Of a DNA stretch of 64,000 bases, positions 63,625 to 64,000 are shown in pieces. A program made the translations under genes and the position numbers. The stretch is taken from assembly GCF_000002985.6 (NCBI RefSeq), contig NC_003279.8:8432001-8496000 (forward strand), in the 5' to 3' direction. The notes under the pieces were generated by a model. It made no database searches and was not told the origin of the DNA. It saw only the letters and a list, made by a program, of their open reading frames with translations. Each line of letters begins with the position of its first letter. Positions within the stretch are counted from its first letter, which is position 1. This stretch comes from Caenorhabditis elegans (Eukaryota > Nematoda > Chromadorea > Rhabditida > Rhabditidae).

Positions 63625-64000
63625 TTCAATTTTGGCGCCCTCAGCTTTTTTGTTCCTTTTAACATTTTACCTATATATCGTTTTATTTATCTCTTCCTCT
63701 GTTTTTTTTCGCTTCTTTCGGATCACACTCTTCCTTTCTTCCGTAATCTCCTATTGTGTTTTTGAACTGTTTCTCTCTTTCTGTGTTTTAGCGGCTTCGA
63801 TCATCCGTTTGTGGAACAAATGAATCGTCATTTTACTATGGCAATCCTTATCTTACAAACGGCTTCCGACATATCCGACCGGCTTTTGGGAAAGTGTTGC
63901 GCAATGGTGTTAGTGAACGAAGCAAAGGGGGATACATGCATTTATACATGGTAATGTGATTTTGGTGGGTTTAAAGGAATGTTGCCATTTTTATGTGGTC
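63625..64000. other. cdc-5L 3' UTR and window end
   Basis: T-rich 3' untranslated sequence. The plus-strand frame 63575-63823 reads the last coding exon in another frame and is a shadow. No further gene is visible to the window edge. Confidence 0.6.

Overview
The window is nematode nuclear DNA and matches Caenorhabditis elegans, most likely chromosome I. The evidence is AT-rich sequence, many 45-60 base introns with TTTCAG acceptors, trans-splice-like acceptors a few bases before start codons, worm-specific gene families, and protein models that fit worm sod-2, unc-120, zhp-2, lotr-1 and cdc-5L. I recognised these genes from knowledge of the families; no database was searched. All exon coordinates were derived by hand from reading frame and splice signals.

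Layout. 1-931 (minus): 5' end of dpt-1 (dipeptidyl peptidase III). 932-2555: divergent intergenic region with a truncated non-LTR retroelement and a local duplication. 2556-3677 (plus): sod-2, mitochondrial Mn superoxide dismutase. 4070-6586 (minus): unrecognised 460-residue protein. 6587-9601: repeat-rich DNA holding one small lysine-rich gene (8028-8470) and gene relics. 9602-10420 (minus): small membrane-anchored lysine-rich protein. 10726-12931 (minus): PDZ-domain protein. 13753-18994 (minus): BPI/LBP-type lipid-binding protein with an unusual charged insertion. 18995-28227: 9.2 kb without a recognisable gene, the upstream region of unc-120. 28228-30795 (plus): unc-120, the muscle SRF-type MADS factor. 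31356-31818 (minus): tiny acidic secreted protein. 31965-39852 (minus): three tandem paralogues resembling trypsin-fold (DUF316-type) proteins whose catalytic triad is lost. One carries a decayed mariner transposon in an intron, one has an early in-frame stop and one has a frame break. 40556-41481 (minus): multipass membrane protein. 42108-42732 (minus): secreted protein. 42886-44282 (minus): Ras-like GTPase with a CaaX end. 44283-49213: 4.9 kb without a recognisable gene. 49214-50441 (plus): unrecognised 279-residue protein. 50795-52414 (minus): Ly6-like GPI-type surface protein. 52719-53772 and 54001-55043 (both minus, possibly one operon): an unknown protein and zhp-2, a RING protein of meiotic crossover control. 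55643-58648 (plus): lotr-1, a LOTUS plus Tudor germ-granule protein. 59306-63624 (plus): cdc-5L, the Myb-type spliceosome component.

Shared themes. The zhp-2/lotr-1 pair shares a 599-base divergent promoter and both act in the germline. The pseudo-protease cluster, the Ly6 gene, the small secreted proteins and the repeats make up a fast-evolving stretch between highly conserved housekeeping genes at the two ends. Several introns and gaps hold foldback (MITE-like) elements, including one family present both near the PDZ gene and inside cdc-5L.
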